Below are positions 16,625 to 24,969 of a stretch of 48,364 nt of DNA, one piece after another; within the stretch, counting starts at the first letter, position 1; every line of letters starts with the position of its first letter. The stretch is taken from the NCBI GenBank assembly GCA_034439915.1, contig JAWXBI010000006.1, positions 1 through 48,364 on the forward strand, read 5' to 3'. Made by a program: the position numbers and the translations under genes. The DNA comes from JADJLQ01 sp034439915. GTDB taxonomy: Bacteria; Bacteroidota; Bacteroidia; Chitinophagales; Saprospiraceae. The notes beneath the pieces are model-generated. The model searched no databases and was not told where the DNA came from. It saw nothing but the letters and a program-made list of their open reading frames with translations.

Positions 16625-16686
16625 GGCTTCCGGTTTAAAAGTGAAGGCATTGCCCATCCCAAGCCGCAGAGACCAACAGGAGTATC

Positions 16687-17340
16687 TTAAAAAAGTTCTG
16701 CATTGAGTGTAAGGGAAAAATAAATATTTTCCTGAGAGGGGTTGGCCATTTTTATTCCAAGGTCATCGCCTTTGATAATGATCTGATCGCTGAGGATTGT
16801 GATTAGTTTTGGTTTATAATCTATCCTTACTCTCACGGTAACCGGAACACTTTTGCCATGCAATTCGATCTTCCCTTTGAGGATATGAGTGGCTTCCTGA
16901 TCATTGATGGCTTTATCGCAACGTTCAATTATAAAGCTTCCATTCTGATATTTTACAGCATCAAATGCTTCAGCACTTTTCATAAAAGTTTCCACAGCGG
17001 TGTTTCGATTGGAGATCGTTTCAATCGTACGCATATCCAGGTTAAAATTTGCCGAAGTAATAATTCCGTTTTTTACATGGAGGGTTCCCTTATTAACCGT
17101 CATTGCTGCATCGACCAGCGAATTCATGAAAAAGCCTTTAAAAAACAAACGACTTCCTTCTGGTGTAACGTTGAACGTATGATCAAGGGTCTCGAGGCTG
17201 GAGACCTCTTTACTACTGGATGTGGTGCTGGAAGGCGCCTCCGAAGCAGGATCAGCAGCCGGGGTGTTATTACCGGATTCATTTTTGCAGGCGGCCATGA
17301 AAAATAGAAGCAGAAACGGCAAGAGATAAGTAGTTTTCAT
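16687..17340 (-). CDS. YceI-like lipoprotein
   Basis: A lipoprotein (MKTTYLLPFLLLFFMAACKN, Cys 18) with a Ser/Thr/Pro-rich linker and a YceI-type lipocalin-like barrel. The barrel shows FNVTPEGSRLFFKGFF, VNKGTLHVKNGIITSANFNLDMRTIE, HILKGKIELHGKSVPVTV and a C-terminal FSLTLNAELF. YceI proteins bind isoprenoid-like lipids, but the ligand is unknown here. The ATG at 17340 is chosen over 17385 because it begins a clean lipoprotein signal and a TATTTTTG promoter element lies at 17364-17371, inside the longer version. Encoded just after ppgK. Confidence 0.78.
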   Translation of the reverse strand: MKTTYLLPFLLLFFMAACKNESGNNTPAADPASEAPSSTTSSSKEVSSLETLDHTFNVTPEGSRLFFKGFFMNSLVDAAMTVNKGTLHVKNGIITSANFNLDMRTIETISNRNTAVETFMKSAEAFDAVKYQNGSFIIERCDKAINDQEATHILKGKIELHGKSVPVTVRVRIDYKPKLITILSDQIIIKGDDLGIKMANPSQENIYFSLTLNAELF

Positions 17341-17363
17341 AGATCGATTGAATTTTGTGGTTG

Positions 17364-17371
17364 CAAAAATA
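17364..17371 (-). promoter_or_regulatory. putative -7 element TATTTTTG before the YceI-like gene
   Basis: Exact match to TAnnTTTG on the minus strand, 24 bases before the ATG at 17340. It supports the shorter start of that gene. Confidence 0.45.
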
Positions 17372-17381
17372 GGAAAAACCC

Positions 17382-18137
17382 TCAATCTATGCTTTGAGCA
17401 AATACAGCCGCTCCGATTATTCCGGCATGATTCTGCAGACTTGCCGGTATGACTTTCGATTTTACCTTGATTTGGCTTTTAAACTCAGACCAGCGCTTAC
17501 TCAAACCCCCGCCTAAAAGAATTAAATCCGGTGAAAATATAAAATCCAGGTGTTGTAAAAAATGATTAAACTGCAGTGCCCATGCTTTCCAGCTCATCTT
17601 ATTCCGTTCGCGTGCGGTATTGGAAGCATAATATTCAAAGTCTACTTTTTTATAATTCAGGTGGCCAAATTCAGTATTGGGAATCAGCATACCGTCCCTG
17701 AACAAAGCAGAACCCAGACCCGTACCGATAGTAATGAATATGACCGTACCTTTTTTACCTTTTCCCAAACCAAAATGCATTTCAGCCATACCTGCCATAT
17801 CTGCATCATTGGCCACGTGAAAAGAACAACCCCTGATCCGATTAAAGAGTTTTTCAGCGTTTGTACCAACCCATTTTTGATCAATATTGGCGGCATTTTG
17901 AATGACAGCATTGTGAACAATAGCTGGAAACCCGCATCCCACCGGACCCTGGTAACCGAGGAGGGAAATCATTTCCCGCACCGCTTTCAACACATTGGCC
18001 GGAGAGGATGGTTTAGGGGTTTTGATTTTGGTCACATCGCCCACCAGATCTCCGGTAGCGATATCTACCAGGCCTGCCTTAATCCCAGTACCACCAATAT
18101 CGATACCGAGGATAAGATTGGATCTTGTTTTAGCCAT
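17382..18137 (-). CDS. ppgK: polyphosphate glucokinase, ROK family
   Basis: Phosphorylates glucose using polyphosphate (and often ATP). The N-terminal phosphate loop GIDIGGTGIKAG is at about residues 11-22. The sugar-binding/catalytic NDADMAG is near 109-115, ATP-side GTGLGSAL near 138-145, and EFGHL near 157. The Cys-rich zinc motif of classic ROK glucokinases is absent, and the Asn-Thr-Ala-Arg-Glu-Arg segment after FEYYASN fits the PPGK branch. At 251 residues the length fits. Its ATG lies 3 bases after the stop of the cyclophilin gene upstream, suggesting one transcript. ATP-only glucokinase activity is the main alternative. Confidence 0.85.
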   Translation of the reverse strand: MAKTRSNLILGIDIGGTGIKAGLVDIATGDLVGDVTKIKTPKPSSPANVLKAVREMISLLGYQGPVGCGFPAIVHNAVIQNAANIDQKWVGTNAEKLFNRIRGCSFHVANDADMAGMAEMHFGLGKGKKGTVIFITIGTGLGSALFRDGMLIPNTEFGHLNYKKVDFEYYASNTARERNKMSWKAWALQFNHFLQHLDFIFSPDLILLGGGLSKRWSEFKSQIKVKSKVIPASLQNHAGIIGAAVFAQSID

Positions 18138-18139
18138 GT

Positions 18140-18781
18140 TTATTTTGAGATTATTGAGATTTTCATCCAGATGTTTTCCACAGGCCTGTTTCTGCTGTCT
18201 GCGCTGGCCAGGGCTATTTTATCGATGATATCCAACCCTTCGGTGATTTTTCCAAACACAGTATAATCATGATCGAGAAAAGGTACTCCACCCAGTTCAG
18301 CATATTCCGTTTTTACGGAATCAGGGTATTTAAATTTGTGTTTAAATTCCTGCAAAGAAAGTTCAGTTGGGGCTACCGGCCTGCCACCGACGATATAAAA
18401 CTGGGATCCGGAAGATTTTTTCTCAGGGTTATTGCTGCGTGCTGCGGCTATGGCCCCTTTGACGTGTGCGAGGGAATCCACAAATTCAGCAGGTACCATA
18501 TATCCCGGACTACCCATACCCAGCGCTATTCCGGGAGCAGCGTTTTTTGAATTGGGGTCGCCACCCTGAATCATAAAATCAGGGATCACCCGGTGAAACA
18601 ACAGACTATCATAAAACTTTTCGCCCGTCAGCTTAATAAAATTGTCCCGATGCTGAGGTGTTTCATTATAAAGAAAGCCTGTCATATTGCCAAGGGGTGT
18701 TTCCACCTGGATCCAGATTGTATCTTGTGCTGTACTCATTTGAAAGATAAATAGTGTTATAAGGAATTGAATAAATTTCAT
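18140..18781 (-). CDS. periplasmic cyclophilin-type peptidyl-prolyl isomerase
   Basis: Catalyses Pro cis/trans isomerisation in exported proteins. A signal peptide (MKFIQFLITLFIFQMSTAQ) precedes a complete cyclophilin domain: FIKLTGEKFYDSLLFHRVIPDFMIQGGDP (core residues FHR, FMIQGGD), SSGSQFYIV, DHDYTVFGKITEGLDIIDKI. Start: the ATG at 18781 opens the signal peptide; an upstream TTG at 18793 adds four residues and is less likely. It is a tandem paralogue of the next gene, 39 bases away, and is closely followed by ppgK. Confidence 0.9.
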   Translation of the reverse strand: MKFIQFLITLFIFQMSTAQDTIWIQVETPLGNMTGFLYNETPQHRDNFIKLTGEKFYDSLLFHRVIPDFMIQGGDPNSKNAAPGIALGMGSPGYMVPAEFVDSLAHVKGAIAAARSNNPEKKSSGSQFYIVGGRPVAPTELSLQEFKHKFKYPDSVKTEYAELGGVPFLDHDYTVFGKITEGLDIIDKIALASADSRNRPVENIWMKISIISK

Positions 18782-18820
18782 ATTTGGAGTCAATTGAATA
18801 TAGTCCTCAGGGTTAAACCA

Positions 18821-19456
18821 TTATTTAAGACGGATGTTCATTTTGGCATCCTGCAATGGGCGATTGGCTGAATTTACCTGCAGTCCAACTATCTTTTCTA
18901 CTGCATCCATTCCGGAGACTACCTCACCAAACACAGTATAGTCGGCATCCAAAGAGGGAAGGCCACCGGAAGCCAGGTATTTGGCCCTTTGTGCCGGGTT
19001 GTATTTAATGCCTTTATTGTTTTCCCATTGATCTAATTCCTGAGCGCTGACCGGTGCACCAAGGACTATATAAAACTGTGAACCAGAAGACATTTTTTCC
19101 GGGTTTTGATTACGTGCCGCTGCTAAGGTGCCCTTAAAATGCGGGGCCCCGATCTCCGCTTTAATCTGATAGCCCGGACCACCCCCGCCCAACATAGCCT
19201 CCGGAGTGGCGTTTTTAGACTCAGGATCCCCGCCCTGAATTACAAAATTGGGTATGATCCGATGGAATAATAATCCATCATAAAACCCGGATTTGGCCAG
19301 TTTAACAAAATTGTCCCGGTGCAAAGGGGTCTGGTCATACAGTTCTATTTCGATATTGCCGAAATCAGTTTCAATGATAGCTCTTTGCGGGCCAGGCTGT
19401 GCACAGGCAACAAAAATAAGGAGGGCAACAAACGAGAGATAAGGTTTTAACTTCAT
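18821..19456 (-). CDS. cyclophilin-type peptidyl-prolyl isomerase lipoprotein
   Basis: Second cyclophilin in the tandem pair, here with a lipoprotein signal (LIFVACAQPG, Cys 18), so membrane-anchored. Catalytic features match: FYDGLLFHRIIPNFVIQGGDP, MSSGSQFYIVLG, DADYTVFGEVVSGMDAVEKI. At 211 residues it is the same size as its neighbour, with the same insertion (GVP/GLPSLD before the last strand). The pair most likely arose by duplication with divergence of the export signal. The next gene upstream (19465-19818) ends only 8 bases before this start, so they may share a transcript. Confidence 0.9.
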   Translation of the reverse strand: MKLKPYLSFVALLIFVACAQPGPQRAIIETDFGNIEIELYDQTPLHRDNFVKLAKSGFYDGLLFHRIIPNFVIQGGDPESKNATPEAMLGGGGPGYQIKAEIGAPHFKGTLAAARNQNPEKMSSGSQFYIVLGAPVSAQELDQWENNKGIKYNPAQRAKYLASGGLPSLDADYTVFGEVVSGMDAVEKIVGLQVNSANRPLQDAKMNIRLK

Positions 19457-19464
19457 AATATCAT

Positions 19465-19818
19465 TTAAAAAGACTGGTCATTAAAATATTGGATGATTTT
19501 TTCTTTAAGGTATTGTTCCTGGTTGTCCACCCCTTTTTCTTTAAAGTTTTTGAGCGGTTTAAAATGGGGCCAGCCCTCGGTATCGAGGCCCTCCCATTCA
19601 TAATAACCGTCTTTGCTGAGCAGGGTACAAACGGCTATGTGCATAAGGTCTTGTTTCTCCTCTTTTTTGAATTTAGTGGTTTTCCATTGCCCCAGCTCCT
19701 GGATTCCAATAAATATAAGAATCGCGTTGAGGTCCGGAAGTTTTTCAATTTGCATGAGTTCCTTGATCCGGTACCGTACCCTCGACCAATCGAAATCAAA
19801 TTGAACTAATTCTTCCAT
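19465..19818 (-). CDS. conserved hypothetical protein
   Basis: A 117-residue soluble protein with no signal peptide. It begins with a helical part (FDFDWSRVRYRIKELMQIEKLPDLNAILIFIGIQELGQ) and has a highly charged middle (TTKFKKEEKQDLMHIAVCTLLS). Then follow aromatic residues (GYYEWEGLDTEGWPHF) and a C-terminal helix. I know similar sequences as unannotated Bacteroidota proteins, but no function. A TATTTTTG element lies 5 bases before the ATG, suggesting a leaderless or near-leaderless transcript that may continue into the two cyclophilin genes. Confidence 0.7.
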   Translation of the reverse strand: MEELVQFDFDWSRVRYRIKELMQIEKLPDLNAILIFIGIQELGQWKTTKFKKEEKQDLMHIAVCTLLSKDGYYEWEGLDTEGWPHFKPLKNFKEKGVDNQEQYLKEKIIQYFNDQSF

Positions 19819-19822
19819 GCTG

Positions 19823-19830
19823 CAAAAATA
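19823..19830 (-). promoter_or_regulatory. putative -7 element TATTTTTG at a near-leaderless start
   Basis: Exact match to TAnnTTTG on the minus strand, only 4 bases from the start codon at 19818. The transcript would be essentially leaderless and may cover the downstream cyclophilin pair. Confidence 0.45.
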
Positions 19831-19896
19831 AGAAAGTGGGGGACAATTCGGCGGCCAATGTCAAAGGCAAAAAACTGTGCTGCCGAACAGTTAATT

Positions 19897-20265
19897 TCAT
19901 TTTTTAAACACAAAAAATACAGCGAGTATCAATAAAATGAATGCCACTCCGTGATTCCAGCGAAGGCTTTCATTTTTAAAAAGTAAAACAGTAAACACAG
20001 AAAAAACCACTAGCGTAATCACTTCCTGGATGACTTTAAGCTGAACCAGGGAAAAAGGCCCGCCATATTGTTTGTATCCAATCCGGTTCGCCGGGATCAT
20101 CAGACAATATTCAAAAAAGGCAATGCCCCAACTCAATAAAACGATGCTTAGCAACCCCAGTTTGTGCATCCCCTTCCATTCATGGTACCTCAGGTGCCCA
20201 TACCAGGCCAGGGTCATAAAGGCATTACTCAGGATTAGCAGACCTATGGTATAAAAGGATTTCAT
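19897..20265 (-). CDS. DUF486 family small membrane protein
   Basis: Four predicted membrane helices in about 122 residues: FYTIGLLILSNAFMTLAWYGHL, LGLLSIVLLSWGIAFFEYCLMI, a third around VIQEVITLVVFSVFTVLL, and FILLILAVFFVF at the end. The conserved EYCLMIPANRIGY and FSLVQLKVIQEVITL segments identify the DUF486/DMT-like family, which resembles half-size drug/metabolite transporters but has no proven substrate. The ATG at 20265 is preferred to an upstream TTG at 20274. Probably acts as a dimer in the inner membrane (inference). Confidence 0.82.
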   Translation of the reverse strand: MKSFYTIGLLILSNAFMTLAWYGHLRYHEWKGMHKLGLLSIVLLSWGIAFFEYCLMIPANRIGYKQYGGPFSLVQLKVIQEVITLVVFSVFTVLLFKNESLRWNHGVAFILLILAVFFVFKK

Positions 20266-20347
20266 AAGGGACAATTAAGCCGGGAAAATTTAATAAAACA
20301 GAGACAGGCTATAGGAAGCTGAATGAGACAGACAATCATAGGGACAG

Positions 20348-20833
20348 CTAAAGATGTGATGTCATGGATCCCAGGTTGATTTTCTCTGCCCGGATAAATT
20401 TTAGCTCCCTGACATACTCCATATCCTTCCAGAGATAATGATATCCCTTCAGACGGCTGGCACTTTTCATTCTATTCAACAATCTTTTTTTTTCATCGCC
20501 GGTGGCCAAACGTTTCTGGCCCATTAATCCATACAGTTTAACGGCAGGGTAGGTTGGGAACCGGCCCCTGAACAAAGAGGTCAGCCAAAACCACCTGCCA
20601 CTGTTCACAGCCAGAATACAAATATTGGGATTGACCTGGACGTGCAGAGGCAAGGAGGTGGGATATTTTTCAAAATAAAAACCAGTGGCATCCTGATTTA
20701 AAAATAAGGACCCGATAGGAGTCACAGTAGGATGGTGTTCTGCATTTACCGATGCAATAGAAACGTGAAAATTGGATTTCCAACTTGCTCTGAAATGAGC
20801 TCGGATAGCAGGCCAATCGAAATTTATTTCCAT
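20348..20833 (-). CDS. pyridoxamine 5'-phosphate oxidase-like (FMN split-barrel) protein
   Basis: The 161-residue sequence has the split-barrel pattern: FHVSIASVNAEHHPTVTPIGSLFL (first strands), a FYFEKYPTSLPLHVQVNPNICILAVN middle and AVKLYGLMGQKRLATGDEKKRLL. This suggests FMN or heme-type cofactor binding. Function within the superfamily is not predictable: it could reduce a small molecule or bind a cofactor passively. No signal peptide, so cytoplasmic. It is co-directional with the nitrilase upstream (50-base gap). Confidence 0.65.
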   Translation of the reverse strand: MEINFDWPAIRAHFRASWKSNFHVSIASVNAEHHPTVTPIGSLFLNQDATGFYFEKYPTSLPLHVQVNPNICILAVNSGRWFWLTSLFRGRFPTYPAVKLYGLMGQKRLATGDEKKRLLNRMKSASRLKGYHYLWKDMEYVRELKFIRAEKINLGSMTSHL

Positions 20834-20883
20834 AAATATGGGTATTAAAAACAGGATGGGATTACAGGAAGAATCATATTGAA

Positions 20884-21867
20884 TTAATCTTTGTCTGGCT
20901 TCGGGTCCAACCAGGAAACTTTTTGTACAGACTGGTGCTCCCTGCCCAGAATATCCCGGTACAATTCCGGTTTCCTGGCTTTAATATATCTGGACCCACC
21001 GGCACTCGTTAATTTGTCCCCGGTTAGAAGGGCAGTCACCGATTCATCTTCCAAAGACTTGCATTCCACCAGGATATCACCAAAAGGGTCCAGGATCATC
21101 GAGCAGCCATTTTTGAGCTGATCGTCATCCATGCCAATAGGATTAGAGAACACGACATAAATTCCGTTGTCATAAGCACGGGCAGGCAACCATTTCATAA
21201 GCCACTCCCTTCCTTTTGTCCCATAAAATTCCCGTCTTAAGGTATCCGGATCGTTAAGCCGGTTGTGCCATAAGGCCGGATCGACAAATCCTGCTCCGGG
21301 CCGGGGTGAGGGGGTGCACATCGTCACATGGGGCATAAAGAGAATTTGAGCACCCAGCAAAGTCGTCGCCCTGACATTCTCAATGATATTATTGTCATAA
21401 CATATCAATATCCCGCATTTCCATCCCAGCAGGTCAAAGACACAATATTCATTGCCGGGCTTGAGATGGGAATTGATAAAAGGATGTAATTTTCTAAACC
21501 TGGCTATTAGCCCGTTTTTTCCAACACAGACATAGGCTTTAAATAAATTTTGGTCACGGTCCTTTTCAAATAATCCCGCCAGCAAAATAGTATTGTAATC
21601 CCCTGCAATCTCCTGCAATCTTTTGACGCTGGGGCCATCCGGAATGGGTTCTGCCAATTCCAGCATTTGATTTTTATCTAAATGCCTGGCAAAGGTGTAT
21701 CCGGAAATGGAACATTCATGAAATGCTACGACCTGAGCTTTTTCTAAAGAGGCCTGTCGTACCAAATTCTCTATTGCAGATAAATTATAGGATTTATCCC
21801 CACTTCTATGCTCAAACTGAGCGGTGGCAACCCTTATATTAGTAGTCGGCAGATCGGAATTTCGCAT
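20884..21867 (-). CDS. carbon-nitrogen hydrolase (nitrilase superfamily)
   Basis: Hydrolyses a C-N bond (nitrile, amide or carbamoyl). The catalytic triad is readable as E51 (AFHECSISGY), K126 (FRKLHPF) and C156 (GILICYDNN). The 327 residues form one alpha-beta-beta-alpha domain with some insertions (the TPSPRPGAGFVDPALWHNRLNDPDTLRREFYGTKG-type loop after the Cys). No glutaminase or synthetase partner is fused or adjacent, so the substrate is open. It is followed by the split-barrel gene and preceded by ligA with a gap of only 6 bases, so it may be read through from ligA. Confidence 0.85.
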   Translation of the reverse strand: MRNSDLPTTNIRVATAQFEHRSGDKSYNLSAIENLVRQASLEKAQVVAFHECSISGYTFARHLDKNQMLELAEPIPDGPSVKRLQEIAGDYNTILLAGLFEKDRDQNLFKAYVCVGKNGLIARFRKLHPFINSHLKPGNEYCVFDLLGWKCGILICYDNNIIENVRATTLLGAQILFMPHVTMCTPSPRPGAGFVDPALWHNRLNDPDTLRREFYGTKGREWLMKWLPARAYDNGIYVVFSNPIGMDDDQLKNGCSMILDPFGDILVECKSLEDESVTALLTGDKLTSAGGSRYIKARKPELYRDILGREHQSVQKVSWLDPKPDKD

Positions 21868-21873
21868 AATTTA

Positions 21874-24006
21874 CTACCCGGTTAGTTTGTTGATAAATTC
21901 TTCCTCTGTCCAAATTTCGACAGAACCCAAGGCTTTGGCTTTATCCAATTTGGATCCGGCATTTTCACCTACCACCAGGATGTTCAGCTTAGAACTGACC
22001 CCGCTGATATTTTTGGCACCCCCAGCAGCTGCTTTTTCCTCGGCCTCTTCCCGCGTCATTTGGGTCAAAGAGCCCGTAAACAATATAGTTTTTCCTGTCA
22101 GGGGAGCATTAGAAGCAATAGCCTTGGGTTTATCCTCAGCAGTTTGGACCATATTGACCCCCAGGGCTTCCATCTGTTTCAAAATGTCTAAATTGGTTTT
22201 ATTGGCAAACCAGGCCATGACATTCCGGGTAACGACCGGGCCTATCTCCGGGATATTAGTAAAGTCAGTTTCCGCCCACAAAGCGAGATCAGGTATATTC
22301 CTGACCCGTTCAGCAATTAAAGCAGAAGCTTTTTTACCCATATGATGTATGCTCAGGCTATGGAGTAGACGTTGTATCGGATTTTTTTTTGCTTTATCGA
22401 TGCCTTCTCGCAGTTTGGTTGCACTTTTTTTACCAAACCCTTCCAATTCGGCAATTTGGTCGTAATCGAGCCGATAGATATCAGCAAGGTTATGGATCCA
22501 ACCCAGCTGCACAAATCGTTCCATGATCGAAGGTCCAAAGCCTTCAATATCCATTGCGCTCTTAGAAACATGGAAGATATATTTTTCCAGATCCTGGGAA
22601 CCGCATTTACAATCCGGGCAGATCCAGAAAGCCTGGTCTTCTGCGCGTACCAGGGGCACATGATAATCAATACCTACCGGACAATAAACCGGAAATTTAA
22701 TCTTTACTTCTTCTCCTGAGCGATATTCAGGCAACGCTTTGACGATATAAGGGATCACATCACCGGAACGCTCCACGATCACCATATCGCCCAGGTGCAG
22801 ATCTTTTGCATTGATAAAATCTTCATTGTGCAAGGAGACCGAAGAGACGGTGACCCCGCCAACCTGAATGGGATCCAGTTTAGCAACAGGAGTGATGGTC
22901 CCGATTTTACCCACCTGGTATTCGACATTCAATAGGCGGGTGGTGGCTTGTTTGGCTTTGAATTTAAAGGCTATGGCCCAACGCGGATGATGCGAGGTAT
23001 AACCGCAGATTTCCTGTTGGGCTATATCGTTGAGCTTGACCACCATGCCATCGATCTCAAAATAAAAATCATCGCGCTGTTGTTGCCAGAGATGGCAGAA
23101 TTCAATGACTTCCCTGATCCCGTGGCACAATTTGAATTCAACGGTTGGTACTTTAAATCCCATGGATTCCAATTCACGGATGCCTTCAATATGCGAATGG
23201 TATTTGTTGAATTCTTTACCCCTCAGGTCTTCGAGATATCCTACCTGATAGATCACCGCTTCGATTCCACGCCTTGCGGTTTCCTGTGAATCTTTGGTAC
23301 GCAGCCCACCGGTAGCCGCGTTTCGCGGATTGGCAAATAGTGCCAGCCCTTCCTCTTGTCTGGTATGATTGATTTTTTTGAAATTGTCTTTTCGAATCAG
23401 GGCTTCACCTCTCAATTCTGCCTTGCTTATTCCGGCTTTTTTAAGAGGGATTCTTAAGGGAATTGAGCGGATAGCCCGTGCATTAGGAGTCATTTCTTCC
23501 CCCTGAAGGCCATTTCCACGTGTAGCGGCCCTCACCAGGACATCATTTTCATAAACCAGGGCAATACTGCCCCCATCATACTTGGGCTCCACACAATAGG
23601 ACACCAGGGTATCTGAAGGGAGCTGGCATAATTTTTTTACCTGCTTGTCAAAGTCAATCAGGTCCTGTTCATCGTAAGAGTTGGCCAGGGACAACATAGG
23701 CCGCAGATGGGCAACAGCCTCGAAGGATTCGGTCAGGTCATTGGATACCCGTTGGGTGGGGGAGTCCGGACTTACCCACTCCGGAAACTGCTCTTCCAAA
23801 TATTCCAGCTTTTTATAAAGTTGGTCGTATTCGTAATCTGTGATCAGGGGATCGTTCAGGATATAATAGCGGTGTTCGTGAAAGTTGAGGACTGATTTGA
23901 GCTGTTCGTAATTTTTTGCCCCGTCGGATAATAATTGCCCCGATTCCAATTCGAGCAGTCTGGAAGTCCAGGTTATATGTTGATCCAGTTGATCAGGATT
24001 TGGCAT
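21874..24006 (-). CDS. ligA: NAD-dependent DNA ligase
   Basis: Seals nicks during replication and repair using NAD. In the 710-residue form chosen here, an Ia domain contains HRYYILNDPLITDYEYDQLY. The adenylation Lys is K142 in EPKYDGGS. OB fold (GKIGTITPVAKLDPIQVGG, VERSGDVIPYIV), zinc finger, HhH repeats (ELEGFGKKSATKL, IPEIGPVV) and a C-terminal BRCT (TGKTILFTGSLTQMTREEA) follow in order. The zinc finger is atypical: the usual CPxC is CPVGIDYHV, losing the second Cys, while the second half reads CPDCKC. The ATG at 24006 is used; the longer frame to 24084 runs into repeat DNA. Confidence 0.93.
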   Translation of the reverse strand: MPNPDQLDQHITWTSRLLELESGQLLSDGAKNYEQLKSVLNFHEHRYYILNDPLITDYEYDQLYKKLEYLEEQFPEWVSPDSPTQRVSNDLTESFEAVAHLRPMLSLANSYDEQDLIDFDKQVKKLCQLPSDTLVSYCVEPKYDGGSIALVYENDVLVRAATRGNGLQGEEMTPNARAIRSIPLRIPLKKAGISKAELRGEALIRKDNFKKINHTRQEEGLALFANPRNAATGGLRTKDSQETARRGIEAVIYQVGYLEDLRGKEFNKYHSHIEGIRELESMGFKVPTVEFKLCHGIREVIEFCHLWQQQRDDFYFEIDGMVVKLNDIAQQEICGYTSHHPRWAIAFKFKAKQATTRLLNVEYQVGKIGTITPVAKLDPIQVGGVTVSSVSLHNEDFINAKDLHLGDMVIVERSGDVIPYIVKALPEYRSGEEVKIKFPVYCPVGIDYHVPLVRAEDQAFWICPDCKCGSQDLEKYIFHVSKSAMDIEGFGPSIMERFVQLGWIHNLADIYRLDYDQIAELEGFGKKSATKLREGIDKAKKNPIQRLLHSLSIHHMGKKASALIAERVRNIPDLALWAETDFTNIPEIGPVVTRNVMAWFANKTNLDILKQMEALGVNMVQTAEDKPKAIASNAPLTGKTILFTGSLTQMTREEAEEKAAAGGAKNISGVSSKLNILVVGENAGSKLDKAKALGSVEIWTEEEFINKLTG

Positions 24007-24039
24007 GAGGTAAAGATAGGGAGAGAAATAGGATTGAGG

Positions 24040-24124
24040 AATTGATGAATGATCAATGATCAATGAAGAATGAAGAATGATCAATGATCAATGATCAATG
24101 AAGAATGAAGAATGATCAATGAAT
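24040..24124. repeat. short tandem repeats of TGATCAA / GAAGAAT type
   Basis: Directly upstream of ligA the sequence cycles through ATGATCAA and ATGAAGAA words, about ten units in all, many containing the palindrome TGATCA. It forms the left part of a 417-base gene-free gap (24007-24423) between ligA and the acyltransferase gene. Confidence 0.8.
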
Positions 24125-24154
24125 GGAAACTGGCTGTCCACTGACGACTAACCG

Positions 24155-24268
24155 ATTCTGTGAATTCGGTTGATATGCATACTATGTCGGAGTACAACTC
24201 CTTAAAACATCGGAAACTTGAAAGAATGAGAGTGGTAACTGACCACTGACGACTAACGGACTGACGAC
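24155..24268. repeat. direct repeat copy 1 (about 114 bp)
   Basis: First of two near-identical copies. It opens ATTCTGtGAATTCGGTTG, includes TCGGAGTACAACTCC (imperfect dyad) and ends AACGGACTGACGAC. The partner copy is at 24305-24416. The copies differ by a few substitutions and small indels. Confidence 0.88.
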
Positions 24269-24304
24269 TGACTGACAACTGTCCCACTGAAGCTTGGTTG
24301 ACAA

Positions 24305-24416
24305 ATTCTGGGAATTCGGTTGATATGCATACTATGTCGGAGTACAACTCCAAAACATAGGAAACTTGAAAGAATGCGAGTGGTAACTGACCACTGATGA
24401 CTAACGGACTGACGAC
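24305..24416. repeat. direct repeat copy 2 (about 112 bp)
   Basis: Second copy of the element at 24155-24268, 150 bases further along. It lacks two bases after the GAGTACAACTCC dyad and one G-for-A change before GAATTC. It abuts the stop codon of the acyltransferase gene. The spacing and the TGACGACTAAC words between copies suggest a larger tandem array. Confidence 0.88.
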
Positions 24417-24423
24417 TAACCTA

Positions 24424-24969
24424 CTACGTTATACTCAATTCCGGATGATACCCCTTCACCCCTTTAAAATATTCCCAGACCATAGCCAGGTCATGGTCAA
24501 TATCATCTGAGGGCATAAATGGCTGGCTAAAGGTGACGTTTTTATGTTCATAGTCAAATTTTGCCATGATAATGGGGACTCCTGCTTTCCTGGCCATAAA
24601 ATAAAACCCGGTTTTGAGTTTATCCACTTTCTTTCGGGTCCCTTCCGGGGCCATGGCAATCCTGAATTCATCATTGGAATGGTAATATGCCACTACCGTA
24701 TCGACCAGGTTGGTTTTTTGTGTACGGTCTACCGGAACTCCACCTAACCATCTGAAAATAAACCCGAAAGGAGGTTTAAACAAAGTGTGTTTACCCATAA
24801 AACCGATCTTACACGCCAGGCTTCCCCGGGTCATTAGTCCAACCAGGACATCCCAACCTGAGGTATGGGGGGCCACAATAATTAATGCTTTGGGTATGGA
24901 GTTAATATCAAACCCCTCTATTTTCCAACCAGCCCGTCTCCGGACTAAATTCCAAAACCAACGATTCAT
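24424..24969 (-). CDS. lysophospholipid/1-acylglycerol-phosphate acyltransferase-like protein
   Basis: PlsC-superfamily acyltransferase. The HX4D catalytic box appears as APHTSGWD (H and D five apart), and the EGTR box as APEGTRKKV, with IFRWLGGVPVDR as the conserved block III. The soluble-looking 181 residues have no obvious membrane anchor. The ATG at 24969 (MNRWFWNLVRRR) matches where homology starts; an upstream TTG at 25002 would add 11 residues. It probably acts at the inner membrane in phospholipid or lipid-A related acylation; exact substrate unknown. Its 3' end meets the repeat array. Confidence 0.8.
   Translation of the reverse strand: MNRWFWNLVRRRAGWKIEGFDINSIPKALIIVAPHTSGWDVLVGLMTRGSLACKIGFMGKHTLFKPPFGFIFRWLGGVPVDRTQKTNLVDTVVAYYHSNDEFRIAMAPEGTRKKVDKLKTGFYFMARKAGVPIIMAKFDYEHKNVTFSQPFMPSDDIDHDLAMVWEYFKGVKGYHPELSIT

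Noticed and set aside
17562..18266. 234-residue plus-strand open frame over ppgK and the cyclophilin gene
   Set aside because: Antisense shadow of two conserved genes; Cys/His/Phe-rich composition is typical of the reverse strand.
24007..24084. A 26-residue N-terminal extension of LigA
   Set aside because: It is encoded by the TGATCAA repeats and has no counterpart in LigA; the ATG at 24006 is the better start.
24081..24353. A minus-strand open frame of 90 residues with a duplicated ELYSDIVCISTEF segment
   Set aside because: It is a translation of the two direct repeats and flanking simple repeats; the coding appearance comes from duplication, not selection.
24155..24416. Possible CRISPR array
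   Set aside because: Only two copies, 112-114 bases long with a repeat-rich spacer; no short regular spacing and no cas genes.
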